Program-made: the position numbers and the translations under genes
Assembly: GCF_027214025.1 (NCBI RefSeq)
Contig: NZ_JAPWHB010000004.1
Location: 1 to 64,000 of the forward strand
Source of the DNA: Parahoeflea alexandrii
GTDB lineage: Bacteria; Pseudomonadota; Alphaproteobacteria; Rhizobiales; Rhizobiaceae
Length of the DNA: 64,000 bases
Direction: 5' to 3'
Part shown: one piece after another, positions 24,653-36,529 of the stretch
Numbering within the stretch: the stretch's first letter is position 1
Layout of the letters: every line of letters starts with the position of its first letter
The notes under the pieces: model-generated
The model's database searches: none
Told to the model about the DNA's origin: nothing
What the model saw: the letters and a program-made list of their open reading frames with translations, nothing else

Positions 24653-25512
24653 ACGGTGGGTTGCCGGAATTGTATCCCGCTCTGGCGTCACGACAGGCAT
24701 TGGCCAGCCGCAAACGCGCCCGCGCGAAAATTTCCGCCGGGGTGTGGGAAAGATCAGTCCGGAGGGCCGCACGCGGGCAGTGCCTCTGGGGATTGTGTAT
24801 GGGTGATGCAGGATCGTTGCCGGTCCCGCACCTGGGTGGCGCTGATCGCGCGCGGCCCGGAACTTGCCGGATGCTGTCCGGCATCCGACAGGCGGCGCCT
24901 TGCATGTCCCGGAGCCGGCTTATCCACCTGCCCCTCTTCAGGGCCCTCCGCCCGGGTTGCCCCGGCCGCGATCCGGACAGACCGCGGAACATGCGTCTGG
25001 CGTGGGTTCCGGCACGGACCCTGGCATGCCGTTTCCGGCCCGCCATGTCCGCCACAGGCCCGGCCCGGTGACACGCCCCTCGCCCGCCTTATCAGGCGGA
25101 CGCGGAACGAACCCGGCCCGGTGGCTGGCTTTCCACCGGCGTCCTCGGGACCTGCCCTCAAGAAACACCGATGCCGCCAGCGGAACCCCGATGGCCTCCG
25201 CCTCCCAGAGCCACGCGCGCCACGTCAGCACGCCCGGCCCCGGGCATTCCCTCCCGCCTGGCTCGAAACGTTCGCGATCCATCCGGCAGCGGGAGTGCGG
25301 GGGAGTATGGCATGGGGGTGGAGGGTGTGGAAAAAGTGCGGTGGGAGATTTGTTGCCGTCCAGATTCACTTTGACGTGACGCATTTAGAGAGCGCGCTCA
25401 CCTTAATTGTGGAAAATCTCAAAAACAACCATTGAGATACATCTCATCTGATAATGTATTTCCACTCAAGTGATTGGAAAATTGCAACTCATCGAATTCC
25501 GAGGAAACAACC
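24653..25512. other. Long GC-rich region without a recognised gene, then an AT-rich promoter region
   Basis: From 24653 to about 25360 the sequence is very GC-rich, with overlapping long open frames on both strands. None shows a known domain, a ribosome site with a good start or credible codon use, and the residues are dominated by Arg, Pro, Ala and Gly. The composition drops sharply near 25360, and the AT-rich stretch up to 25512 probably holds the promoter of the MBL/membrane-protein cassette. Confidence 0.5.
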
Positions 25513-26598
25513 ATGGCAGACTTTCTTGAACTGGATTTTTTGCCAATTGGCAAAAAAAATAGTGGCGACGCAATAACCATAAGGTATTCCATCGACGGAA
25601 TTGAAAATATTCATATCGTCGATGGCGGATATACGGATGATGGAAAGTCGGTATGCTCTCATGTAGATAAATATTACGGTAAAAACAAAACCATAAATCA
25701 TTTGGTAGTGACCCATCCTGATAGAGATCACGCGGGTGGTATAAAATTTATAATTGATAATTGCGATGTCGGTGTATTATGGATGAATAGGCCATGGATA
25801 TACGCATCAGAAATAATTGATAGGTTCAGTCGCTTTTCAAACGTGAATAATTTGGAGCAACGGCTTCGCGATATATACCCGTATGTACACGCCGCTGAAA
25901 AGGCAGCACAAGATAAGGGTATCGAGATAAGAGAAGCTTTCCAAGGAAGCAAAATTGGTGATTTTACTGTTCTGGCCCCATCAAAGCAAAGGCTGCTAGA
26001 TTTAATTGTAGAATCCGACAAATCGCCGCAGATTGCAAAAATCCAAGAATCCGAAGAAGGTGCTTTTCTTGAAGAAGGTATTTTAGGAAAACTGCGTAAG
26101 CTCGCGAAAGCTCTGTGGGGGCAAGAGGATTTTTCCGGCGAAAAAACCGCAGCCGAAAATGAAATGAGTGTCGTTCAGTACGCGAATATTTGCGGATCAA
26201 GAGTACTTTTAACTGGCGATGCTGGTCGAGAAGCTCTCGAAGAAGCTGTAAATTATGCACCAATTGCGGGCATTGCATTTCCGGGGATTGACAAGTTTCA
26301 GATCCCCCATCACGGATCGAGGAGAAACGTCTCGACTGAGCTACTCAATGCAATACTGGGAGAGAGACTACAATCCAAACCAGAACACCCTGGAAATGCA
26401 TTTACAGCTTTAGTCAGCGCTGCGAAGGAAGACCCTGACCACCCAAGAAATGCGGTGATTCGCGCAATTTGGCATAGAGGTGGACAAGCCGTTTCAACAG
26501 AAGGCATTTCCGTTCGCAGCCCTGCTGGGGACGCGCCACCGAGAGAAGGCTGGACTCCCGTTACACCGATTCCGTATCCTGACGAGCAAGAAGAATAG
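25513..26598 (+). CDS. ComEC/Rec2-like metallo-beta-lactamase-fold protein
   Basis: This 361-residue protein has the MBL-fold motifs of the ComEC/Rec2 soluble domain: an early VDGGYTDDG, then VVTHPDRDHAGG (metal ligands), LLTGDAGREAL, KFQIPHHGSRRN and DPDHPRNAVIRAIW. It has no membrane helices, unlike ComEC itself. The ATG at 25513 follows a GAGGA site 7 bases upstream. A metal-dependent phosphodiesterase or nuclease role is inferred. It is AT-rich against GC-rich surroundings, and the membrane-protein gene begins at the very next base, so the two form one transferred cassette. Confidence 0.88.
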   Translation: MADFLELDFLPIGKKNSGDAITIRYSIDGIENIHIVDGGYTDDGKSVCSHVDKYYGKNKTINHLVVTHPDRDHAGGIKFIIDNCDVGVLWMNRPWIYASEIIDRFSRFSNVNNLEQRLRDIYPYVHAAEKAAQDKGIEIREAFQGSKIGDFTVLAPSKQRLLDLIVESDKSPQIAKIQESEEGAFLEEGILGKLRKLAKALWGQEDFSGEKTAAENEMSVVQYANICGSRVLLTGDAGREALEEAVNYAPIAGIAFPGIDKFQIPHHGSRRNVSTELLNAILGERLQSKPEHPGNAFTALVSAAKEDPDHPRNAVIRAIWHRGGQAVSTEGISVRSPAGDAPPREGWTPVTPIPYPDEQEE

Positions 26599-27105
26599 AT
26601 GTCTGATATTCTCTCAAAAATATCATCTTACAACATTATAAACTACATGATTCCAGGCGGAATTTTTACGTATTTTTCTTCATACTTCTTTGAAGGCTTG
26701 ATAAAAACGGATGAAACCTTCCTACTAATATTTTTTATGTACTTTATTGGTATGTGTATCAGCAGGATAGGTTCAATTATTTTGGAGCCTATATTTACAA
26801 TAACAAATTTTGTAAAAAATGAGGATTATTCTGATTATATAAATGCCTACGAAAAAGATAAAAAAATTGCCGAACTTCTAGAAACAGCATCACTATACAG
26901 GACACTTTCATCTGGGTTTGCAATTTTTTCAATCGTATTGATCACAAAAAATTTTGCAGATGGCTCATCCATATTGAACAGCCTATCGGACAATAATATT
27001 CTAGTTTCAATCTTTTTGTTTACATTATTTTCGTTTTCCTACAGAAAGCAGAATTATTATATTTCGAAACGCATTAAACACCACTCCGCGCAGCTGGATT
27101 TTTGA
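26599..27105 (+). CDS. Multi-pass membrane protein partnered with the MBL protein
   Basis: This 168-residue protein has about four predicted membrane helices (near residues 12-32, 40-63, 98-117 and 130-148). It begins MSDILSKISSYNIINYMIPG, an N-terminal pattern with the helix-breaking PGG, and ends with a basic, aromatic tail (SYRKQNYYISKRIKHH). I do not recognise the family. The ATG follows the MBL stop directly, so the two are coupled. A membrane effector or anchor role is possible; nothing in the sequence proves it. Very AT-rich. Confidence 0.7.
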   Translation: MSDILSKISSYNIINYMIPGGIFTYFSSYFFEGLIKTDETFLLIFFMYFIGMCISRIGSIILEPIFTITNFVKNEDYSDYINAYEKDKKIAELLETASLYRTLSSGFAIFSIVLITKNFADGSSILNSLSDNNILVSIFLFTLFSFSYRKQNYYISKRIKHHSAQLDF

Positions 27106-27449
27106 ATTTATATGAAGAACTTCATAATAATTTTATAATATAGATTCTTTGAAAAACCTCATATAATATTTATAGACGCCATTATAAATGACATTTCTCT
27201 CCAGTACTTCTAAAGGAGTCACTTTCGTTATTAGTCAAATGGGACTTGATCCGGCATCCGATAGGCGAGCGCCCGCGAACATGGAGACCTTTTCCAACAA
27301 ACCAAGTTTGCCAAAGAGTCTCTCGCGCCTGCCGACGCAGGCGCTACTGGATCCCGGCTCAAGGCCGGGATGACGTGTGGAGGGATGCCGCGTCCCCCAT
27401 TCTCTCCCCTTGCGGGGGAGATGTCGGCATTGTCCAGCCTGCCGCAGCC
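27106..27449. other. Gap after the cassette, with REP-like repeats
   Basis: The first 130 bp are AT-rich and look like the 3' end of the transferred cassette. From about 27240 the composition returns to GC-rich, and two palindromic repeats follow. I see no gene. Confidence 0.5.
27325..27376. repeat. REP-like palindromic repeat
   Basis: Two adjacent hairpins are visible: GCGCCTG...CAGGCGC at 27325-27344, and ATCCCGGC...GCCGGGAT at 27351-27371, followed by GACG. The end CCGGGATGACG resembles the end of the 24548-24652 element. Confidence 0.65.
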
Positions 27450-27812
27450 CTACTCCCGCCTGCCCTCGCCCAACGCCGCGGCCAGCAGGGCCCAGAAGTC
27501 GGCGCCGGTGTCGGGCAAGGTGATGGTTCCGGTGTAGGCGAAGGTGGTCTTGCTCAGGTCGAGCAGTTCGGCCGCCAGGTAGATCGTGGCGGGATCCGGC
27601 CAGGCCGGACGTACGCGCGGAGCCTTGACCGGCTGCGGTGCGGATCCGCCCGCGCTCGCGGGCCATGCGCCCGAGCCTGCGGACACCGGCGCGGCATGGG
27701 TCGCGGCCTCCTCCGGCGCCGCGGCCGGGACGGCGGACCCGGCAGGGGAAGACGGCCGGTAGGCAAACGGCCCGAAGGGCTGGACGGACAAACGGATCAT
27801 CTCGGCGGACAT
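27450..27812 (-). CDS. Hypothetical protein, Pro/Ala-rich with a conserved-looking C terminus
   Basis: This 120-residue protein has a low-complexity Ala/Pro/Ser middle (about residues 20-70). Its more ordered C-terminal part contains DPATIYLAAELLDLSKTTF and GADFWALLAAAL. I do not recognise the family. The start MSAEMIRLSVQPFG is followed by sensible codon use for this genome. The stop lies within 25 bp of a repeat element. It could be a small soluble protein; the function is unknown. Confidence 0.5.
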   Translation of the reverse strand: MSAEMIRLSVQPFGPFAYRPSSPAGSAVPAAAPEEAATHAAPVSAGSGAWPASAGGSAPQPVKAPRVRPAWPDPATIYLAAELLDLSKTTFAYTGTITLPDTGADFWALLAAALGEGRRE

Positions 27813-27976
27813 CGCTGCGGGCTCCCTTGCGGCTGGCGGCCTGCATCAGGCTTCGGCTGAACCATGGTTCGGGCCAAACCTACCGCCCGCCGCCTTGGGC
27901 GCGGGTAAACGGAAAGCTGCGGATTTGACTAAAATGCGCGGAAAAAAGGCGATCCGGCCGGTATCGCTGATGCGCC

Positions 27977-28120
27977 CTACTTCTCCTGGATCGAGAGGCC
28001 GTTCTCGCCGATCTTGATCTCGACGCCGGAAGTCTGCCGGTCCTGGTAGACCATGTAGCCGAGGATGGCGGCGCCGACGACGAAGATGGCGAGGACGATG
28101 GCAAGCGTGTTGCGGGACAT
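27977..28120 (-). CDS. Small single-pass membrane protein
   Basis: This 47-residue protein reads MSRNTLAIVLAIFVVGAAIL at its start, one membrane helix, and then a polar tail (GVEIKIGENGLSIQEK). Small proteins of this shape are common in rhizobia. The ATG at 28120 is chosen because the helix follows at once; the longer frame to 28204 adds residues with no support. Function unknown. Confidence 0.6.
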   Translation of the reverse strand: MSRNTLAIVLAIFVVGAAILGYMVYQDRQTSGVEIKIGENGLSIQEK

Positions 28121-28318
28121 GGCTGTGATCCTGAAAAGGGCGGCGAACATGCGCGCGCCTGGGTGTGGGACCTTTACAACGCGGGACGGGTCGATTGGTT
28201 CCACGGGGGGGTGGCGCTGATTTCCCCGCTTGAAGCGTGGGCCAGCAGGACGGGGTGAGAGAGGCTGCCCCGGATGATGTCGGAAAGGATTGCGGGTTCG
28301 AGATCGGCTTCCCTTGAT

Positions 28319-28439
28319 CTCCCCCCTTGCGGGGGAGATGTCACGAAGTGACAGAGGGGGGTAATCTCTCGCCTCGCGCCAGTCTCACGTTCACCCCCCT
28401 CTGTCGGCTACGCCGACATCTCCCCCGCAAGGGGGGGAG
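28319..28439. repeat. Facing pair of CCCCCTTGCGGGGG-type intergenic repeats
   Basis: The element at 28319-28362 (CTCCCCCCTTGCGGGGGAG core, then a short inner hairpin and GAGGGGGGT) is repeated as an inverted copy at 28393-28439. A third, partial copy of the core is at 27403-27428. The inner hairpins differ (TCACGAAGTGA against TCGGCTACGCCGA), as in families of mobile palindromes with variable centres. Confidence 0.75.
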
Positions 28440-28776
28440 ATTGGCCAGCGTTCAGCATCGCCTGCAGCCGCTGGCGGGGCAGTTCGGGTGGCGCGGGCAG
28501 CCGCGTTCCCCCTCTCCCCTGGTGGGAGAGGATACAAAATCGCTGTCTTGGACCGGCAGGGCCAGGTCGCAGATTTTGTTGGTGAGGGGGTCGGATGCGG
28601 GCGGACGGTGCAGGCCCCCTCACCTGAAAAATCCATGACTTGGCTGAAGCCAAGCCGCTGAACAGCCCTCGCGCGGCGTCGCGCTCAGGCCTTCGTTCGC
28701 TGAAATCGGATTCTCCGATTTCTGGCCTCTGGCCACCGCCCCGAAGTCTCTCCCACAAGGGAAGAGGGAAAAGCCG
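28440..28776. other. Intergenic region downstream of uvrB with a second repeat type
   Basis: This region holds stretches such as CCTCTCCCCTGGTGGGAGAGG (shortened: CTCTCCC...GGGAGAG) near 28510 and CTCTCCCACAAGGGAAGAGG near 28747, and a GAGGGGG/CCCCCTC pair between 28594 and 28622. These look like parts of a larger rhizobial intergenic mosaic element. No gene is seen. Confidence 0.5.
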
Positions 28777-31734
<2,958 letters not shown>

Positions 31735-31798
31735 GGCCGCAATATGGGCAGAGTCTGCGGCGAAAGAAAGAGCCCCGAGGGGCAAAACGGGAACAGGC

Positions 31799-31835
31799 GC
31801 GCTTGATGCTGACGCGGGATGTCAGCATCAAGCGC
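31799..31835. promoter_or_regulatory. Perfect 15-bp inverted repeat upstream of uvrB
   Basis: GCGCTTGATGCTGAC (31799-31813) and GTCAGCATCAAGCGC (31821-31835) are exact inverted complements with a 7-base spacer, 65-101 bp before the uvrB start. There is no T tract. It may be an operator or a leader hairpin of uvrB. I see no alphaproteobacterial SOS box (GTTC-N7-GTTC) here. Confidence 0.6.
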
Positions 31836-32230
31836 ACCTCGGCTTCAGTGGGCTTTTCGGGAGAGAGTGGTATTGAGGAGCGCAGACGATCTCGAACCCT
31901 GGCTTCCCGGTGGTTTAGAGGGCATGGCTGCAATTCGCGCCGATTTCGATGAAATCAAAGCCGGCATGCCGGATCAGATTGATGCTACCAGGCGCCGGAT
32001 ATGGGCCGTGTCCGGCACGGCGGGGTGAATGATGGTGGGCTTTCCGAGCTTACCTGAGAACAGCAAGACCTTGACAAGAGTTCCCCATTCCAATGGAGGC
32101 ATACAAGAAGTTGTCAATTCTCCAGCGTCAGCATGGCCCGTGTGCACCTCGCGGGCAGAATCCGATCGACATATCGAAGAGAAACGAATTGTCCCAAGTG
32201 TCAAACTTAGAAAGATCGCTCACCTAGCAG
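31836..32230. other. Gap between uvrB and the wall-hydrolase gene
   Basis: About 395 bp with mixed composition. Short open frames occur but none has a recognisable domain. Composition falls towards the low-GC unit that follows, so the transfer boundary probably lies near 32040. Confidence 0.4.
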
Positions 32231-34480
32231 TCAGCCGAACCAATTTTTGTTATCACCGCGAGTATCGACATGCACGAAGGTTCGATACTTGCCGACGCCG
32301 CCCTTAAAGACCCCGACGTCACGCAGGCGCTTAACGGCGTTGGCCCAATCGGTAGAGTTGCCGGGATTTGGCCCGACTACCTTGAAATCAGCAGCTTTGA
32401 AGAAAAGGTGCTGGCTATTTTTTACGCCTCCTACTTTTTTATTATAGTCCGGTCCTCGATACACGCTGCAAAGCTGAATCGGCTTGCCGATTTCGGAGCG
32501 TATGCGTACCAAAACCCTCGCTAATGAAGGCACATTCTTCCAGAGTTTTCGCGGTGGGGGCATCGGATTTTCCCCCGGACCTGCATTGCCGCCGCGAACA
32601 AGGAATTCTCGCGGTTCGAAGAGGCCTTCGATCTCCGGCACACTAGCTATTAAATATGCCTCGAAATCTTGATCATACGTGGGATTGGGATCTTTATCAT
32701 CGGTATGCAGGTTTTCTTCATCTTCCTCGAAAGATTGAATCCCCCAGTACTCCAGCCGGTAATTCATGCTGTTGACTTTGCCGTCACCACTGACAAACAC
32801 CTTGCGTCTCGGCTGATTGTTACCTCGCTCAGATATTTTACGCCGCAGGCCAAGCTCATCACCGTTCGGCTCCAAGCCGGCTATTGAATTTTTAAGCGCA
32901 TTTGGGCCATCTTTAACGGCAATATCAAAACACATCGCATGGCTGATCAATTCGCATAATTTAAGGGGCTGAACAATTCTCTGAGCTTGATCCCATAATG
33001 TCTTGCCATACTCGATCTGTATTTCCTGAACACCGGCTATCGAGCCAAAATGTTTGAACGCGGCCTCCCAATCCGATCTCACAGTGTCGCCAATCAACAT
33101 ATTGGCCTTTGCCCAATCCAATTGATGCGGGTTGAGTTCCTTCGTCAATATATCCCGAAGCGCAGCAGCTTTCTCACTGCCGAAAGACTCCTCAAGCCAT
33201 TGTTGATTTTTCGCATCGGCCCGGAGAATAATCTCTTGAACGTGACCAAATCTGAACGTGAAACCGAGAAAACCCCAGGTTAAAATAGCAGCATCGGAAT
33301 TTCCGGTTATCACGTCTGCGAAGAAATGGCCTTCGAAGGATGCAGTCAGTTGCGCACATTTTTCATACGGCGTTGGCGGTGAAACGCCTGTAAGCTTTTG
33401 CCAAACTTCATCCGTCAACTTGCCGCTTTGTTTCTCGCCATTGGCATCCTGCCAATTGTTCAAAGCTTTCTTAGTATCGGGGCCAAAAACGGTGTCCATT
33501 TTTAGTGGCGGACTGCCGGCCGCTGCCAATGCCTCCTGAAGTTTCGCGACGAGAAATCCGCGTACGTTTGCCACCGGTGCACCACCGTGGGCCATTACCA
33601 CGATGCCTTCATCGAGATTGAGATCTGCATCGCTAGAAGGCAACAGATCAGGATCGATTTCCTCCATTAGGATACGGGTGGCATCGAGAGCCGCATTAAG
33701 GCGATTGCCAATGATTTGCAGTGTTTCGTCAGTCGTACAGGGATTCGCAGGATCACCATTGGTCAGAACATCCTGATAAAGAGCGAGAGTTTTATTTCTT
33801 TTCGTCTCGGCGTCTTCCTGACCTTCGATCGATGAATCAATAGACTGAACGATCGAAAGTTGCCGATCGCTTTCCAATGCAATTTTTACCGCCGGAACAC
33901 CGATATAAATGGCAAGTAACAGTTCGGTTGCCTTGGGTGCCGCCCCTGCATTTGCGACTTTGAATGCCTCGACGGTTCGCCGAATGATCAATGCTGCGAT
34001 ATCGCATTGATACTCGTGTTCATATATCCTGGATTTTTCGAAATCGATACCGAACTCCTCTACATTGCGATGGGCATCCCAAATCTCCGGAGTGAACTGA
34101 TAGGGACCTATCCGTTCGATGCCGGCAATTTCCCTAACAAGGTTTTTGATTTCTGATTCAAAGAAAGCCCATGCCAGCAAAAAGTGCAAATTGGCCAACA
34201 TGCTGGAAGCAGCATATAGGGCATTCTCCGCGAAAATTGCACTATCGATTTCAGGATCTACAACGCGCTTGAAATCATGATCGACAAAATCAGATGGTAT
34301 CCATCCGGTGGGAGCGGGATCTCGGGCTTCGAGAAACACAATCTCAGACCACTTGACGTCGCCAACCTGTTCGATTTTTCCGGTTTCCTCGATCAGGTCA
34401 TTAACGTTTACAAATATGTCCGTCGGACCGATGTTCGGTTTAGAAAAAAGTGCGATCAATGACTTCACTGATTGAGGCAT
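32231..34480 (-). CDS. Multidomain putative peptidoglycan hydrolase
   Basis: This 749-residue protein appears to hold several wall-acting modules. Residues about 95-140 (AWAFFESEIKN ... GPYQFTPEIWD) resemble the lysozyme/lytic transglycosylase pattern. About 305-366 form a peptidoglycan-binding domain (FLVAKLQEALAAAG, VFGPDTKKALNNWQ). About 372-530 (CAQLTASFEGHFF, ILTWGFLGFTFRFG) look like a chitosanase/lysozyme-like domain. Residues about 650-745 are M15-type (CSVYRGPDYNKK, SQHLFFKAADFK, FVHVDTRG), with zinc-ligand His/Asp positions. No signal peptide. It follows the lipoprotein gene by 23 bp (AGGAG site). Low GC suggests transfer. Confidence 0.75.
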   Translation of the reverse strand: MPQSVKSLIALFSKPNIGPTDIFVNVNDLIEETGKIEQVGDVKWSEIVFLEARDPAPTGWIPSDFVDHDFKRVVDPEIDSAIFAENALYAASSMLANLHFLLAWAFFESEIKNLVREIAGIERIGPYQFTPEIWDAHRNVEEFGIDFEKSRIYEHEYQCDIAALIIRRTVEAFKVANAGAAPKATELLLAIYIGVPAVKIALESDRQLSIVQSIDSSIEGQEDAETKRNKTLALYQDVLTNGDPANPCTTDETLQIIGNRLNAALDATRILMEEIDPDLLPSSDADLNLDEGIVVMAHGGAPVANVRGFLVAKLQEALAAAGSPPLKMDTVFGPDTKKALNNWQDANGEKQSGKLTDEVWQKLTGVSPPTPYEKCAQLTASFEGHFFADVITGNSDAAILTWGFLGFTFRFGHVQEIILRADAKNQQWLEESFGSEKAAALRDILTKELNPHQLDWAKANMLIGDTVRSDWEAAFKHFGSIAGVQEIQIEYGKTLWDQAQRIVQPLKLCELISHAMCFDIAVKDGPNALKNSIAGLEPNGDELGLRRKISERGNNQPRRKVFVSGDGKVNSMNYRLEYWGIQSFEEDEENLHTDDKDPNPTYDQDFEAYLIASVPEIEGLFEPREFLVRGGNAGPGENPMPPPRKLWKNVPSLARVLVRIRSEIGKPIQLCSVYRGPDYNKKVGGVKNSQHLFFKAADFKVVGPNPGNSTDWANAVKRLRDVGVFKGGVGKYRTFVHVDTRGDNKNWFG

Positions 34481-34503
34481 AAGAAACTCCTAACATGGGA
34501 ATT

Positions 34504-35904
34504 CTAGATGCACGGAGCCTCCGGCAAGACCGGAATGGCAGCCAATTTGGTTATGATGTCTGCAGTCAATCTATTTCCGTCCGACAAGCCAAGCTCTTTA
34601 GAGACGAGTCCTATAGCCGTTCTTGTTTCCTTGTTGAAATTCCGATCCTTCAACTTGGTAACATCCAGCTTCTCAAACTGATTTTTTACGTCTTCTTTCG
34701 AGCTTTTGCGCAAAACGCCGCACATCTTCGACTTAAAGCTCTTCGCCTTACCCTCCACTGAAAAATATCCTGCTTCAAATGCACTAATATGATTGCTTTT
34801 CCCGCAGACACCAAACAGATCAGAAGCTCTTTTGTACATCTTGAACTCTGCGTCAGAGTTTATTTTGCTATCTGGTTCGGTCTTATTTTGATCACCTAGG
34901 TATAATCCCGTTTCAAACTCAAGCATCCGATCACGCATTGGCGTTATGCTGAAATTCCCATCGTTCAAGTTGGTGCGCTCCATGCAAAGCATATCTTGTA
35001 TCTCCCGACCGGTCGCAAGCCGTATCTTATCCTCTACAGTACCGGGCGCGAAACCTTTGACAAACTCAACGTTTTTATCCGTATCGTCGCGATCACTTGT
35101 ATCGACCTTTGATTCTGAGTTCTTGAGTTGACTGATGCCAACCATCGCCTCAATCAGCGAATTACCTGCGTTGCCGTTGTTGCGTTGCACGGTGGTCAGA
35201 ACGGCATTGGCCTCCATCTCAATAGTGAACGGCATGCAGACACGCAGGTAGGCACGAAGCGCGCTCAGTGCCTGCGGTTTGCTCGTGAACGTGATTTCGG
35301 CAATCTCTTTTTTCAGCGTGTTCTGGCGGCCATAGACAAGTGATTTCACCGTGGTTTGATCGAGCGCTTGCAGCAAACCATCCCGCGCATTGAGGAACGT
35401 GCTCTCAGCGAAGTCAAAAGTTGCAGCCACAATGCTGATCGCTCGACTGCCAGGCACTACTATTTCCAGGATTCCGCGTGTCAACGACCGGGAATCATTG
35501 ATCTGTTCAAGAATTGGCCCCCGCGTCTTGTCACGATAGTAAAGCGATTCCAAGAATGCGTCGCAGCGACGGTCGATATCATAAACACCCATGTCAACGA
35601 ATGACTTCCATTCATTCGATTTGAATTTTCCAAAGTCACACACGTGCTTGGTAAACGACCCTGGTTCTGTCATCGGAAGCGAAGCTTGATAGCAAAGGTG
35701 CGACGAGTATAACTCCAAATAGCGAGTGTTCTTCGTCGTCGACGAATCATGAAGATCAGATCCAACAGCGTTTGCATATTCTCGCATGACCGGCTTTGTG
35801 CACCCCGCAACCAGTGCCAAGGTCGACATCAGGCAGAACAGGCGGGCCAGATATCCGCTCCGGCCCGCAGCACGCCCGAAAATGCCAAAAACCGAACTCT
35901 TCAC
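34504..35904 (-). CDS. Putative lipoprotein upstream of the wall hydrolase
   Basis: A basic N terminus leads to the lipobox LALVAGC, so the mature protein would be lipid-anchored at a Cys near residue 35 with the GTG start at 35904 (GAGG site upstream). A longer frame begins at 35943. The rest, about 430 residues, is mostly helical and charged with no domain I recognise. It is the first gene of a two-gene unit with the multidomain hydrolase and shares its low GC. An immunity, targeting or inhibitor role is possible but unproven. Confidence 0.65.
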   Translation of the reverse strand: MKSSVFGIFGRAAGRSGYLARLFCLMSTLALVAGCTKPVMREYANAVGSDLHDSSTTKNTRYLELYSSHLCYQASLPMTEPGSFTKHVCDFGKFKSNEWKSFVDMGVYDIDRRCDAFLESLYYRDKTRGPILEQINDSRSLTRGILEIVVPGSRAISIVAATFDFAESTFLNARDGLLQALDQTTVKSLVYGRQNTLKKEIAEITFTSKPQALSALRAYLRVCMPFTIEMEANAVLTTVQRNNGNAGNSLIEAMVGISQLKNSESKVDTSDRDDTDKNVEFVKGFAPGTVEDKIRLATGREIQDMLCMERTNLNDGNFSITPMRDRMLEFETGLYLGDQNKTEPDSKINSDAEFKMYKRASDLFGVCGKSNHISAFEAGYFSVEGKAKSFKSKMCGVLRKSSKEDVKNQFEKLDVTKLKDRNFNKETRTAIGLVSKELGLSDGNRLTADIITKLAAIPVLPEAPCI

Positions 35905-36529
35905 ACCGGAAAACCTCAATATTGCGACTGAGTGAGCCAACAATTAGGGGCAATATCCGCAAAAGAGTCAAATCAAAATGCCCAAAACATCTTGATTCCT
36001 GTGCATGAATATGAACAACGCGATCCCTTCCAACCAAGATTCATCGTAATTTATTGTTATCATTATTGTTATCAAATTTTGGCATCTTCATAAATGAACA
36101 TTTGTTAAATTACCTCATTCCGCACCGAACCCATAAGATTTAAGGGATTCGGACCAACAAAGAATTCATCGGAAATTAAAGGAAAAACTACATCGAAATC
36201 TGAAGATTAGATTTTTCCCATGCCGAGCCAGGCTTCCGCACAGGTGCCGATCAAATATGGACTGGCGATTGTTGCTGGCGGAACATGCGCCGCGGCCGGT
36301 TCCCGGTCGGCATGCGCGGATCCGGGTTTGCGAGCGGCGCGGCAGGGCGCTACGCAGTGGCCGGTCAAGATCCGACGAAACCCGGTGGAACTCGTTAAAT
36401 CCGGGCGCAGCAGAGCCCGGACATCCGCGCGCGCTGCAACAGCTAAGAGTTCCTTAACGAATGCGTAACTACAATCTCAGGTAGATATTTTAATGCCGAG
36501 ACTTTTTCGATCACCGGAACGCCCGCCTG
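35905..36529. other. Region upstream of the orphan flagellin gene
   Basis: This gap is AT-rich at 36000-36210 and again at 36440-36500, with a GC-rich block between (36230-36430). The block contains a CCGGGC...GCCCGG hairpin at 36401-36420. It should hold the promoters of the minus-strand lipoprotein gene and the plus-strand flagellin gene. No gene is seen. Confidence 0.45.

Noticed and set aside
24602-25435. A long plus-strand open frame, with several others overlapping it on both strands
   Set aside because: Arg/Pro/Ala-rich translation without a domain in a GC-rich tract; it crosses the composition change near 25360.
31735-31860. An SOS box in front of uvrB
   Set aside because: No GTTC-N7-GTTC or its complement is present; one GAAC at about 31791 lacks the second half.
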